Assembly (NCBI RefSeq): GCF_000012945.1
Contig: NC_007511.1
Span: 1,860,001-1,924,000, forward strand
Origin: Burkholderia lata
Lineage (GTDB): Bacteria; Pseudomonadota; Gammaproteobacteria; Burkholderiales; Burkholderiaceae
Direction: 5' to 3'
Length of the DNA stretch: 64,000 nucleotides
In this document: in pieces, positions 1-7,804 of the stretch
Position numbering within the stretch: the stretch's first letter is position 1
Layout of the letters: each line of letters opens with the position of its first letter
Position numbers and translations under genes: made by a program
Notes under the pieces: model-generated
The model's database searches: none
Told to the model about the DNA's origin: nothing
What the model saw: the letters and a program-made list of their open reading frames with translations, nothing else

Positions 1-654
1 GCCGAACCAGCTGTTCATGTAGCGCGAATCGGCGAACGACACGGTCGGCCCCGCGAACCAGAAGAAATGCTCGTTGCTGCCCGGCAGCGGCATGTACGCG
101 GAGAAATCGCCGACCCAGCCGTTCGAGCCGCCGATGCTGCGCCGGATATTTGCGCGCAGCACGAGCGGAAATTCCTTCGAGATCACGTAATCGGCAGCCA
201 GCTTCATCACCGGTGCCGCGTTGATGTTGTCAAGGCCGTTCAGGTGCTGGATATCGTCGGCCGAGCGCCGCCCGAGGTCGTACCCGACGGACAGGCTCAC
301 GCGCCAGTTCGGCCCGCGCAGCACGTTCGCGCCGAGCCCTTCGCCCGTCGACAGGAAGAACAGGTCGCGATAGCGGATATCGATCGTCGGGCCGCCCATC
401 ACCCGATAGCGGTCGGAGCCTGCATAGCGCGGCTGCAGCGTCATCGCGGCGCCCATGCTGATATCCCAGGTGGAGACGTTCGGATCGTAGAGTTTTTCGA
501 GCGGCACGCCCGCCGAGTATTGCCACTCGCCGAGCGGCGAAGGCGTCTGGGCCGACGCGTCGCGGGCGCCAGCCGCGGCGAGCGCCGCGCAGGCCGACAC
601 GCCGGAAACGAACCGGCGTGCGCCGGGGGACAGCAAAGGGCGAGCAACAGTCAT
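1..654 (-). CDS. MipA/OmpV family outer-membrane protein (3' part outside window)
   Basis: The 218 codons visible start at an ATG whose product opens with a signal-like segment ending near AGARDASAQ. It continues with alternating aromatic and polar strands typical of a small outer-membrane barrel, for example the run YDLGRRSADD, which matches the Y(D/R)xGRxxxD signature of the MipA/OmpV family. Family members sit in the outer membrane as scaffolds for murein enzymes or as poorly understood channels. The C-terminal strands lie off the left edge, so the terminal barrel signature cannot be checked. The gene is transcribed leftwards, away from the small-protein cluster that follows. The family call is from sequence pattern; the role here is unknown. 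Confidence 0.75.
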   Translation of the reverse strand, partial: MTVARPLLSPGARRFVSGVSACAALAAAGARDASAQTPSPLGEWQYSAGVPLEKLYDPNVSTWDISMGAAMTLQPRYAGSDRYRVMGGPTIDIRYRDLFFLSTGEGLGANVLRGPNWRVSLSVGYDLGRRSADDIQHLNGLDNINAAPVMKLAADYVISKEFPLVLRANIRRSIGGSNGWVGDFSAYMPLPGSNEHFFWFAGPTVSFADSRYMNSWFG

Positions 655-857
655 CAAGGTCCCCGTCGGTTGCGCGAAACGAACCTGAAGTAAAGCGCAT
701 TGTGCCTCTTCGGCTGCAGCGGCTGGCAGCCTGCGGCGCGAACGTAGCGTGCGCTGAATTAACGGACATCCTACGCGACGCGCGCGCAGACGCAAAGCGC
801 CCGCTGCGCGCGGGCACTTTGCCGTGCGCAGCGACCGTCCTTTGAAGCGTGGTGGAA

Positions 858-1169
858 TCAGAATCGCTCGACGTGATAGTCACCGGCCAGCGCGGCCGGG
901 CTGCGCGTCGACATCATCCGCGAGAAGCCGTCGGCGAGCCGGCCGAGCGCGAGCTGTTTCTGGCTCGCGTCCCAATGCGTATAGGTGTCGTACGCGGCAT
1001 CGTCGAACGACACAGTGACGGCAACCGGGTGGCCGCTGGCGCGGAAACCGATCTGCAGCACGCCGCCCGGCAGTTCCTCGATGTGATAGCGCAACGAGCG
1101 CGATTCGAAATAGCGGCCCAGCACCTGAGCGATCGCGCGCTTGTCTGGCGATTGCACGTGAATGTCCAT
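858..1169 (-). CDS. small hypothetical protein, 103 aa
   Basis: The gene has an AAGGAGGACC ribosome site directly before its ATG and codon use like its neighbours. The product is a soluble alpha/beta-looking protein without signal peptide or membrane segment. It includes an amphipathic helix (IAQVLGRYFESRSL), two beta-like stretches and a C-terminal helix that may follow LALGRLADGFSRM. I recognise no family. It is the first of several small genes of similar style up to 2365, interspersed with CBS and PRC-barrel genes, so a stress-related role is possible but only inferred. Confidence 0.75.
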   Translation of the reverse strand: MDIHVQSPDKRAIAQVLGRYFESRSLRYHIEELPGGVLQIGFRASGHPVAVTVSFDDAAYDTYTHWDASQKQLALGRLADGFSRMMSTRSPAALAGDYHVERF

Positions 1170-1185
1170 GAGGGTCCTCCTTTTT

Positions 1186-1377
1186 TCAGTGTTCGCGCGG
1201 ACGGTGGTGATGCCCTCCTCCCGGCATCCGCATCGGCGGCGGGTGCGACGGCGGGTCGCCCTGAGGCAACCCGTCAGGCACGGGCGGATCGACAGGATCG
1301 TCGTGCCCGGGCGTCGGGTCCGGGTCGACGTCGGGTGTCGTCGGTTCGGGGCGGTGCAGCGTGAATGGCGTATTCAT
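1186..1377 (-). CDS. small proline/aspartate-rich protein, 63 aa
   Basis: The reading frame starts at an ATG with a good AGGAGAG ribosome site 4 bases upstream. About a third of the residues are proline, with Asp-Pro repeats (DVDPDPTPGHDDPVDPP) followed by a His-rich tail (GGGHHHRP). It is probably intrinsically disordered; the histidine cluster could bind metal. The stop lies 16 bp before the start of the 858-1169 gene, so the two are likely co-transcribed leftwards. No family was recognised. Low complexity makes the coding call less certain than for its neighbours. Confidence 0.5.
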   Translation of the reverse strand: MNTPFTLHRPEPTTPDVDPDPTPGHDDPVDPPVPDGLPQGDPPSHPPPMRMPGGGHHHRPREH

Positions 1378-1489
1378 GTCTCTCCTGCGTGACGGCGCGC
1401 GCATCTCGATGGCGCCGTCATCGCGTGCAAGCGGCGTACCCGCTCCTGCGCGGCCCGAGTGCCCGCGCCGGTCGGACGCGGCCATGTGC

Positions 1490-1789
1490 TCAATCGTCGT
1501 ACGCCGCCATCACCAGCCACATCGAGCGGCCCTCCGTGGTCAGCCATACCGCGAGCGCGAACCGGTCGGACGGCGTGCATTCCGCGACGAGCACCCGCTG
1601 CGCGCGCTCGGGGCCGTCATAGATGACGTCGTTCAGTTCGCGTACTTCGTCCTTGCCGTCGAACATGCGCCGCTCGGGCCGATAGATCCGCGACTCGCGC
1701 TTCCACGTGTCGAAACGCTCGCGCACGTGGGATAAATCGCCGCCGCATACGTTCGCGTCGTAACGTATCCTTTCCCTGGATGCACTCAT
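1490..1789 (-). CDS. small hypothetical protein, 99 aa
   Basis: The start is the ATG preceded by GAGAGGACATCGTG; an upstream extension of the frame exists but has no ribosome site. The product is soluble and rich in charged residues, with a helix around SHVRERFDTWKRESR and a C-terminal beta-hairpin (FALAVWLTTEGRSMWLVMAAYDD). I do not recognise a family. It is the first gene of the leftward set 1789 to 858 and diverges from the small gene at 1931. Confidence 0.7.
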   Translation of the reverse strand: MSASRERIRYDANVCGGDLSHVRERFDTWKRESRIYRPERRMFDGKDEVRELNDVIYDGPERAQRVLVAECTPSDRFALAVWLTTEGRSMWLVMAAYDD

Positions 1790-1930
1790 CACGATGTCCT
1801 CTCGTTCACGCCGACGGCGCGCGTGGCTGCGCCGCGCCCCGTGCGGTTTCGCCGACGCGCAAGCGTCGTGCCGTCGGCCCCGCGCAGGCATGGCGCTTGC
1901 GCCCGTATCCATGACCAAGGAGGTTCGACC

Positions 1931-2179
1931 ATGACCGTTCACGCCCCCGGCCGCCACCACGCCGTGTCACCGGCTGCCGGACTGCTCTGGCTCGCCACGT
2001 CACGCCCGCCGTCCGAAGACAAGACGGAGGAACGCATCGACGAGGGACTCGAGGAGACGTTTCCGGCCAGCGACCCGCCCGCCGTTGGCGGCGCGACCCG
2101 TATCGATCCTGCCAAGCCGTCCGGCGAGCACGAACGCCGTTCGCCGCACGTCCCTTCCCCGCCCCCCGATCACGGCTGA
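1931..2179 (+). CDS. small acidic hypothetical protein with an EGLEETFPASDPP motif, 82 aa
   Basis: The ATG follows a perfect AAGGAGG at 7 bases spacing. The central segment DEGLEETFPASDPPAVGG looks like a short conserved motif that, from memory, recurs in small uncharacterised proteobacterial proteins. The rest is low-complexity and probably disordered. The gene points rightwards, away from the divergent 1490-1789 gene. No function can be assigned. Confidence 0.65.
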   Translation: MTVHAPGRHHAVSPAAGLLWLATSRPPSEDKTEERIDEGLEETFPASDPPAVGGATRIDPAKPSGEHERRSPHVPSPPPDHG

Positions 2180-2245
2180 CGGCGGCAACCGGCTCGCGCT
2201 GCGCGGCGGCGCAGCGGCGTGCCGGAGCAATTCGGAGTTGATCTG

Positions 2246-2365
2246 ATGAAACGCCTTGAACGCAGATGGCATGAAATCAGCGGCGCCGCCGGCGTCGCAG
2301 CGCTGGCGGCGATCGAAAGCGCGGTCGTGCTCGCGATCGTCGCAATGACGGGCATCGGCCACTGA
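2246..2365 (+). CDS. possible 39-residue single-pass membrane protein
   Basis: A short frame with GGAG seven bases before its ATG encodes a charged N-terminus (MKRLERRWHEI) followed by one hydrophobic helix of about 24 residues (from AGVAALAAIE to VAMTGIGH). The hydrophobic pattern and codon choice look coding, and it sits in the same rightward run as 1931 and 2552. A membrane microprotein is a reasonable reading, but so short a frame could be chance. Confidence 0.45.
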   Translation: MKRLERRWHEISGAAGVAALAAIESAVVLAIVAMTGIGH

Positions 2366-2551
2366 CATCCTGCCCCGCCCGTTCGCGGCTGCTGCCGTGG
2401 AAGATGTACAAGCGGGCTGGCAAATTTCTCCGTCGCCTGACCGCCCGGGGCCTGTTCACGCGAGTAACGGGCTTGCGCTGGCCCGGCGTGTGCGGCCCGC
2501 ACGCGGCACGCCATCTGCTCCCGGATCGTCCTGCTCACGAAGGAGGCGTTC

Positions 2552-2983
2552 ATGTATCGCGTCACCGAGATCATGTCGCGCGACGTAGTGTGCGTCGCGC
2601 CGACCGACACGATTCGCCACGCGGCCGAACTGATGCGGCGCTTCGACATCGGCGTACTGCCTGTTTGCGACGGCCCCGAACTCGTCGCGATCGTGACCGA
2701 CCGCGACCTCGCGATGCGCGGACTGTCGCACGGCCATTCTTCCGATACACCCGTGCAGGCGGTCGCGTCCAGGCCCGTGCAGTGGTGCGTCGAGGACGAC
2801 GGTGTCGGCGACGTCCAGCAGCGGATGGCCGACGTGCAGTTGCATCGGCTGCCGGTGCTCGACCGCAACCGGCGGCTGGTCGGCATCGTGTCGCTCGGCG
2901 ACATCGCGACGCGCGCGGGCGGCCCCGAGCGCGACGAGCTCGCCAATACGCTCGAGGACGTGTCGCTGCCGCGCCGGCGCTGA
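2552..2983 (+). CDS. CBS domain pair protein, 143 aa
   Basis: The whole protein is a Bateman module. The first CBS motif runs from IMSRDVVCVAPTDTI to the VTDRDLAMRG strand (residues 5-60). The second runs from VASRPVQWCVEDD to GIVSLGDIATRAGG (residues 70-130). Such stand-alone pairs bind adenine nucleotides (AMP, ATP, NADH) and act as energy sensors. An AAGGAGG lies 8 bases before the ATG. It stands between small unknown genes and a PRC-barrel gene, an arrangement common in Burkholderia stress clusters; its partner is unknown. Confidence 0.9.
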   Translation: MYRVTEIMSRDVVCVAPTDTIRHAAELMRRFDIGVLPVCDGPELVAIVTDRDLAMRGLSHGHSSDTPVQAVASRPVQWCVEDDGVGDVQQRMADVQLHRLPVLDRNRRLVGIVSLGDIATRAGGPERDELANTLEDVSLPRRR

Positions 2984-3042
2984 CCGGCGCCCGTTCATGT
3001 CTCGCGGCCCGCCCGGGCGCCGCTTCGACCAGGAGGTATTCG

Positions 3043-3567
3043 ATGACAACGGACACTCCGTCGCGCGACGACACGCGCATCGTCGGCAGCAACCGCCGCA
3101 CGGCCAGCCGCGGGCCGGGGCCCGACGTGATGGCTGCCCGCACGCTCGAAGGCGATCGCGTCCTGACGATGGACGGCGACGACATCGGCCAGGTCGCCGA
3201 CATCATGCTCGACGTGCGCTCCGGCCGGATCGCGTATGCGGTCGTGTCGTCGGGCAACCTGCCCGGGATCGGCGACAAGCTGCTCGCGGTGCCGTGGAAC
3301 GTCCTCGTGCTCGACGTCGAGCGCCAATGCTTCGTGCTGCCGGTCGCCACCGAACGCGTGCGCGAAGCCCCCGGCTTCGACCGGAACCGCTGGCCGGCCA
3401 TGGCCGATCCGGAGTGGGCCGAGGCGCTGCATGCGTACTACGACAGTTCGCCGTACTGGCTGATCGAGGAAGGTGAAACGGCGCTCGACTCACCGCCGTA
3501 CGAGGCGTCGCCGGGCGGCCCCGAAGCGTCTGAAACCCCTGAAAGCCCGGACAGCGGCAAGCGGTAG
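3043..3567 (+). CDS. PRC-barrel domain protein, 174 aa
   Basis: The start ATG follows AGGAGG. Residues about 30-100 form a PRC-barrel: TLEGDRVLTMDGDDIGQVAD, then LDVRSGRIAYAVVSSG and KLLAVPWNVLVLD. The C-terminal 70 residues are acidic and Pro/Glu/Ser rich. PRC-barrels occur in RNA-processing and photosynthetic reaction-centre proteins and in many small stress proteins of unknown role. It lies 59 bp downstream of the CBS gene in the same direction and is probably co-transcribed. Confidence 0.85.
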   Translation: MTTDTPSRDDTRIVGSNRRTASRGPGPDVMAARTLEGDRVLTMDGDDIGQVADIMLDVRSGRIAYAVVSSGNLPGIGDKLLAVPWNVLVLDVERQCFVLPVATERVREAPGFDRNRWPAMADPEWAEALHAYYDSSPYWLIEEGETALDSPPYEASPGGPEASETPESPDSGKR

Positions 3568-3579
3568 CGCGATCGTCGC

Positions 3580-4191
3580 TCAGTGCGCGGCCGCCACCGT
3601 CTGCGCAAGTTGCCGGGCGGCGGCCAGGTGTGCGTTCAGCGTCGGCAACGCGTTGGCCGCGAACGCGCGCAGTTGCGGATCGCGGCCGTTCCGCGCCTCG
3701 GCTTCGTAGAGGCGGATCGCCGCTTCATGCGCGCGCGGGCCCGCCAGCGCGACATAGGCCGTGTCGAACGCATGGCCCTCTTTGGTTCGCAACGCGGTCA
3801 CGGCCGGATCGACGAGCATCCGCGACTGCACCGGTACGCCCTTGGCCGCGCCAAGCTGCCGCAATTCGCCCGCGATCCGTCCGTGGTCATCGACCATCCG
3901 GCGCGCGAACGCCTTCACGGCCGGGTTCGACGAACGGTCGAGCGCGAGCTGGCTGGCCTGCCGCTCCACCTTGCCGATCATGCCGGCCTTGTCGACGAAT
4001 TCGACGTCGATACCGGTCGGCCTCTGCGTCATGCCGGCCTCGTCGGCCGTCGTGCCGGGGCGGATGACACCCGGCGCGACCCGCGCCGACGAAGCCGGTG
4101 CCGCCTGTGCATGCGCGAACGCGGCGGTCGATGTACCGACGATCGCGGTCAGCACGATCGCCGCCGGCCGGTGGATTCGATTCGTTTTCAT
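3580..4191 (-). CDS. secreted DUF4142 protein, 203 aa
   Basis: The chosen ATG has GGAGGTCCGG just upstream. It gives a clear signal peptide (MKTNRIHRPAAIVLTAIVG ... AHAQA). Residues 60-200 form the four-helix ferritin-like DUF4142 domain: DVEFVDKAGMIGKVERQASQ, then SNPAVKAFARRMVDDHGRIA, then the C-terminal KEGHAFDTAYVALAG and NGRDPQLRAFAANALPTL helices. Members are periplasmic and often stress-induced; no activity is established. It is convergent with the PRC-barrel gene (12 bp gap) and downstream of the hybrid kinase on the same strand. Confidence 0.9.
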   Translation of the reverse strand: MKTNRIHRPAAIVLTAIVGTSTAAFAHAQAAPASSARVAPGVIRPGTTADEAGMTQRPTGIDVEFVDKAGMIGKVERQASQLALDRSSNPAVKAFARRMVDDHGRIAGELRQLGAAKGVPVQSRMLVDPAVTALRTKEGHAFDTAYVALAGPRAHEAAIRLYEAEARNGRDPQLRAFAANALPTLNAHLAAARQLAQTVAAAH

Positions 4192-4298
4192 CCGGACCTC
4201 CGTGTGTCGGGACGGAACGGACCGGCCGCGCGGGTTGCCGTTGCGTCCATCGCGCCTCCTTGCCTCGTGGATGACCGGGCAAGTGGCCACGCCGGCTG

Positions 4299-6317
4299 CT
4301 ACCGGCCGCGCTCTTTCCGATCGTGCGCGGCGTCCGGCGCGACATCGGCGATCACGCTTGCGAGCGTCGGCATGTCCACCGGCTTGCGCAGATATGCGTC
4401 GAAGCCGGCCGCCATCACGCGGTGCCGGTCGGCGTTACCGGCGTGGGCCGTGACCGCGACGACGGGCAGATGCCCGCTGCCTCCCGGCAAATGGCGGATG
4501 CGGTCGAGCAGCCAGAAGCCATCACCGTCCGGCATCGCGAGATCCGACAGCACGACGTTCGGCGCCTGCCGTTCCACCACGTCGAGCGCGTCGTGCCCCG
4601 ATTGCGCGGTCGACACCTGCGCGCCCATCGTTTCGAGTGCCGCGGCGAGGCTCGCGCGCGAGGTCGCATCATCGTCGACGACGAGCACGCGCTGGCCGTC
4701 GAGCGTCGCTGTCTCCGGTGCGCCCGCCGCGTGCAGCAGGTTTTCGACCGGATCGTCGACGTCCCAGCCGGCCGGCAGCGTGACCGTGACGGTCGTCCCG
4801 CGTCCGGGGCCGGCGCTCGTCGCGACGACGTCGCCGCCATGCAGTTGGGCGATGTTGCGCACGATCGACAGGCCGAGCCCGAGGCCGCGCTTCGGCGACG
4901 CGAATGCGCGTTCGGGCCGGCTGAACGTCTCGAACAGGTGCGGCAGGTATTCCGGCGCAATGCCCTGCCCGGTATCGGCGACCGACAGCCGCACGCGCTC
5001 GCCTGCCCGGGCCAGCGACACCACGATGCGGCCGCCCGGCGGCGTGAACTTGATCGCATTCGACAACAGGTTCGACAGGACCTGGCGCACGCGCTCGCGG
5101 TCCGCCGGAATCACGCAGGTGGGCATCGCGTAGTGGGTCGACAGCTCGAGCCCGCTCGCCTGTGCCGTCGCGTCGAGTTCGCGGGTGGTATCGCGCACGA
5201 CCCGCACGAGATCGACCGGCACGCGCTCGAGGCGCAACCGGCCGGTCGCGAGCGACGACGCGTCGAGCAGGTCGGCCACCATGTGCGACAGCGACCGCGC
5301 GCTGCGATCGATCGCGTCGACCGCCTGTTGCGCGAGCCCCTGACCGTCGACGTTGCGCAGCACCTCGACCCAGCCGTAGATCACGTTCAGCGGCGTACGC
5401 AGTTCGTGCGACACCGTGGCCAGCAGTTCGTCCTTCAGCCGGTTCGACGTGTCAGCCTGTGCACGCGCGTCGCGGGCGCCGCGCAGCGAACGCAGGTTGC
5501 GCCGCTCGCCGCGACGGCGTTCGTGCGCATCGCGCAGCGTCATCGACAGGCCCGTGCAGTTGCCCTGCGTATCGACCATCGGCGCGGCGGCGAAGGTCGC
5601 ACGAAAACGGCCGCCGTCGCGTCGCACGCACAATACGTCGAGCGGACCGACCGACGCGTGCAGGTTCGCGAACGACGCGGGCAACGGATGGTGCCGCAAC
5701 CAGCGCGGCGCGATCATCGCGGCGACGTCGCGCCCGGCGGCCTGCGCCGCGTCGATGCCGAAGATCCTCCGCGCGGCCGGATTCCAGCTCGTGATCCGGC
5801 GTGCGGCATCGACACCGACGATCGCGTCCGGTGACGCGTCGACCACGTGGCGCAACAGGCTGTCGTCAGGCACGGGCTCGCGCGCGGTGGCGGGCACGGG
5901 CTCGGGCTCGCGATGCGGCTCGCGGGCATCGGCATCGGCGTCGCCGTCGTCATCGGGATCGGGATCGGGATCGCGCAGGCGATCGTTCGCAAGCAGCGGC
6001 TTCACAGCCATCACGAGCACACACTCGACGAAGCTGATCGCGACGAATGCGCCCGCCTGCGCGAGCAGCGTCGCCAGCGGCGCATCGCGCCACCACAGCG
6101 TGCCGATCACGGCCACGCTCACGGCGGCCGCAGCCAGGCCACCGCCGAACGACGTCAGCCATGCGGCTGCCGCCACGCCTGCATAAAAAGGCAGCGGCGC
6201 AAATGGCGTGTGCTCGCCGACGACGCGAACCGCCCACGCCTGCAGCGCGGACGCCAGCCCGACGGCCAGCACGATCCATGCACCCTGCCGTAACAGCTCT
6301 CGGGTCAGGGTCCTCAT
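4299..6317 (-). CDS. membrane-bound PAS hybrid sensor histidine kinase
   Basis: The 672-residue protein has an N-terminal block of about four membrane helices (residues 12-110), resembling the DUF4118 sensor region of KdpD-like kinases. An acidic linker (PDPDPDDDGDADADA) and a PAS domain (about 150-265) follow. The HisKA domain has the phospho-acceptor His304 in SHELRTPLNV. The ATPase carries the N box NLLSNAIKF and the G boxes DTGQGIAPE and GLGLGLS. A C-terminal receiver has Asp592 in VLSDLAMPDG. No response regulator gene adjoins it on this strand. The start is the ATG preceded by AAGGA; a longer frame to 6374 lacks a ribosome site. The signal is unknown. Confidence 0.92.
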   Translation of the reverse strand: MRTLTRELLRQGAWIVLAVGLASALQAWAVRVVGEHTPFAPLPFYAGVAAAAWLTSFGGGLAAAAVSVAVIGTLWWRDAPLATLLAQAGAFVAISFVECVLVMAVKPLLANDRLRDPDPDPDDDGDADADAREPHREPEPVPATAREPVPDDSLLRHVVDASPDAIVGVDAARRITSWNPAARRIFGIDAAQAAGRDVAAMIAPRWLRHHPLPASFANLHASVGPLDVLCVRRDGGRFRATFAAAPMVDTQGNCTGLSMTLRDAHERRRGERRNLRSLRGARDARAQADTSNRLKDELLATVSHELRTPLNVIYGWVEVLRNVDGQGLAQQAVDAIDRSARSLSHMVADLLDASSLATGRLRLERVPVDLVRVVRDTTRELDATAQASGLELSTHYAMPTCVIPADRERVRQVLSNLLSNAIKFTPPGGRIVVSLARAGERVRLSVADTGQGIAPEYLPHLFETFSRPERAFASPKRGLGLGLSIVRNIAQLHGGDVVATSAGPGRGTTVTVTLPAGWDVDDPVENLLHAAGAPETATLDGQRVLVVDDDATSRASLAAALETMGAQVSTAQSGHDALDVVERQAPNVVLSDLAMPDGDGFWLLDRIRHLPGGSGHLPVVAVTAHAGNADRHRVMAAGFDAYLRKPVDMPTLASVIADVAPDAAHDRKERGR

Positions 6318-6793
6318 TGCATCCTTGCCTCGCGCCGGCTCCGGTCGCACGGCGTCACGCCGCTGGTCGACCATCCGGCCTGCCGTCGAGCGTGCCGGGC
6401 GAGCCCGGTGGTATCAGCAAGTGGCATGCCCGACGCGGGCCGCGGATGGCCGAATGGTGGGCCGTGCCGGCTGCCTGGCCGCGTGGCAGCCCTGCGGGCC
6501 GGGCTGCAGCGGACGGTTGGACACAGGCGGATTGGTGGGCCGCATCGGCGCACAACGGTCACCACCGGCTTTTTCATCCGAACGATGTAAAAAAGCACCG
6601 ATACGACCCTGGATCGCACAGAAATGCCGCGATTCATGCCAGGAATCGATGGTCTGTTCCTTCCGTCCCCGCTGCGCACATTGGAAATTTCTATTTTGCG
6701 GCACCTTCGCAGCCATTTCGCTGTCGATGAAAATATTGCAATCAACGGAACGCGTGGTGCCGATTTTCAAAACGGCCCCGCCAATGCCGATCC
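6318..6793. other. 476-bp divergent intergenic region
   Basis: This region lies between the hybrid kinase and the sigma-54 activator, which are transcribed in opposite directions, so it must contain both promoters. Base composition drops towards AT around 6570-6730. Overlapping open frames on both strands have no ribosome sites and look like chance. A TGGCA-N8-GC match at about 6422 is too weak to call a sigma-54 promoter. I see no RNA gene or repeat. Confidence 0.5.
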
Positions 6794-7774
6794 ATGCCAA
6801 TGGGAGAAACCGCAAACCGGTCGAAGCAACGTGCAGACGGCCGCCGGTTGTCCGGCCGGTCCACCGCGATGCGCACGCTGCTCGGCCGCATCGAAAAGAT
6901 CGCACCGACCCGCGCCAGCGTGATGATTGCCGGCGAAAGCGGGGTCGGTAAGGATATCGTCGCGCGCCGGCTGCACGATCTCAGCGCCCGGAGCGATGGC
7001 CCGTTCGTCCCCGTGAACTGCGGCGCGATTCCACCCGATATCGCGGAATCGCAATTGTTCGGGCACGAGAAAGGCAGCTTCACCGGCGCGATCGCGCAAC
7101 GGGAAGGCGTCTTCGAAGCCGCGCGCGGCGGCACGCTGCTGCTCGACGAGATCGCGGAGATGCCCGCGCCGCTGCAGGTGAAACTGCTGCGGGCGATCGA
7201 GTCGAATGTGATCGTGCGGGTGGGCGGCACCGAGCCGATTCCGCTCGACGTGCGCATCGTGTCGGCCACGCGCCACAACCCGGCCGAAGCCGTGCGCGAC
7301 GGCCGGCTGCGCGAGGACCTGTTCTACCGGCTCGCCGCGTTTGCGCTGTACGTCCCGCCGCTGCGCCAGCGCGACAGCGACATCGAGACGATCGCACTGG
7401 AATTCGTCGACGCGCTCAACGCGCGGCACCACGCGCACAAGCGGCTGACCGACGCAGCGATCGCGGCACTGCGCGCGTATTCGTGGCCCGGCAACGTCCG
7501 CGAGCTGCACAACACCATCGAGCGCGCGTACATCCTGGCGGACGATGGCATCGACGTCACGCTGCCGAAGCCGGCGATGCCGCCCGAGCGCCTGTCGGAG
7601 AACACGATGGCGCTGCCGCTCGGCGCGACCTTGCACCATGCGCAGCAGCGCTTCATCGCGGCGACGCTGCACCACTTCGACGGCAACAAGCCACGCGCCG
7701 CGAAAGCGCTCGGGATCAGCCTGAAAACGCTGTACAACCGGCTTGCGCTGATGCGCGACAACGGCCGCTCCTGA
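6794..7774 (+). CDS. sigma-54-dependent activator without receiver domain, 326 aa
   Basis: After about 20 residues the protein enters the AAA+ domain: Walker A GESGVGKD (47-54), the sigma-54 contact loop GSFTGA (94-99, an Ala-to-Ser variant of the usual GAFTGA), Walker B GTLLLDEIAE, and the sensor motif YSWPGNVRELHN. The C-terminus is a Fis-type helix-turn-helix (NKPRAAKALGISLKTLYNRL). There is no receiver, GAF, PAS or V4R input domain, so activity must be set by abundance or by a partner, as in PspF or HrpR/S. It is convergent with the chemoreceptor gene (30 bp gap). Its target promoters are not obvious here. Confidence 0.9.
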   Translation: MPMGETANRSKQRADGRRLSGRSTAMRTLLGRIEKIAPTRASVMIAGESGVGKDIVARRLHDLSARSDGPFVPVNCGAIPPDIAESQLFGHEKGSFTGAIAQREGVFEAARGGTLLLDEIAEMPAPLQVKLLRAIESNVIVRVGGTEPIPLDVRIVSATRHNPAEAVRDGRLREDLFYRLAAFALYVPPLRQRDSDIETIALEFVDALNARHHAHKRLTDAAIAALRAYSWPGNVRELHNTIERAYILADDGIDVTLPKPAMPPERLSENTMALPLGATLHHAQQRFIAATLHHFDGNKPRAAKALGISLKTLYNRLALMRDNGRS

Positions 7775-7804
7775 GCGGCGCGGCCGTCTTTCCCGCAAGC
7801 CGCG

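Noticed and set aside
6421..6437. A possible sigma-54 (-24/-12) promoter before the activator gene
   Set aside because: Only the GG-N10-GC core matches; the rest of the consensus is absent and such cores are common in GC-rich DNA.
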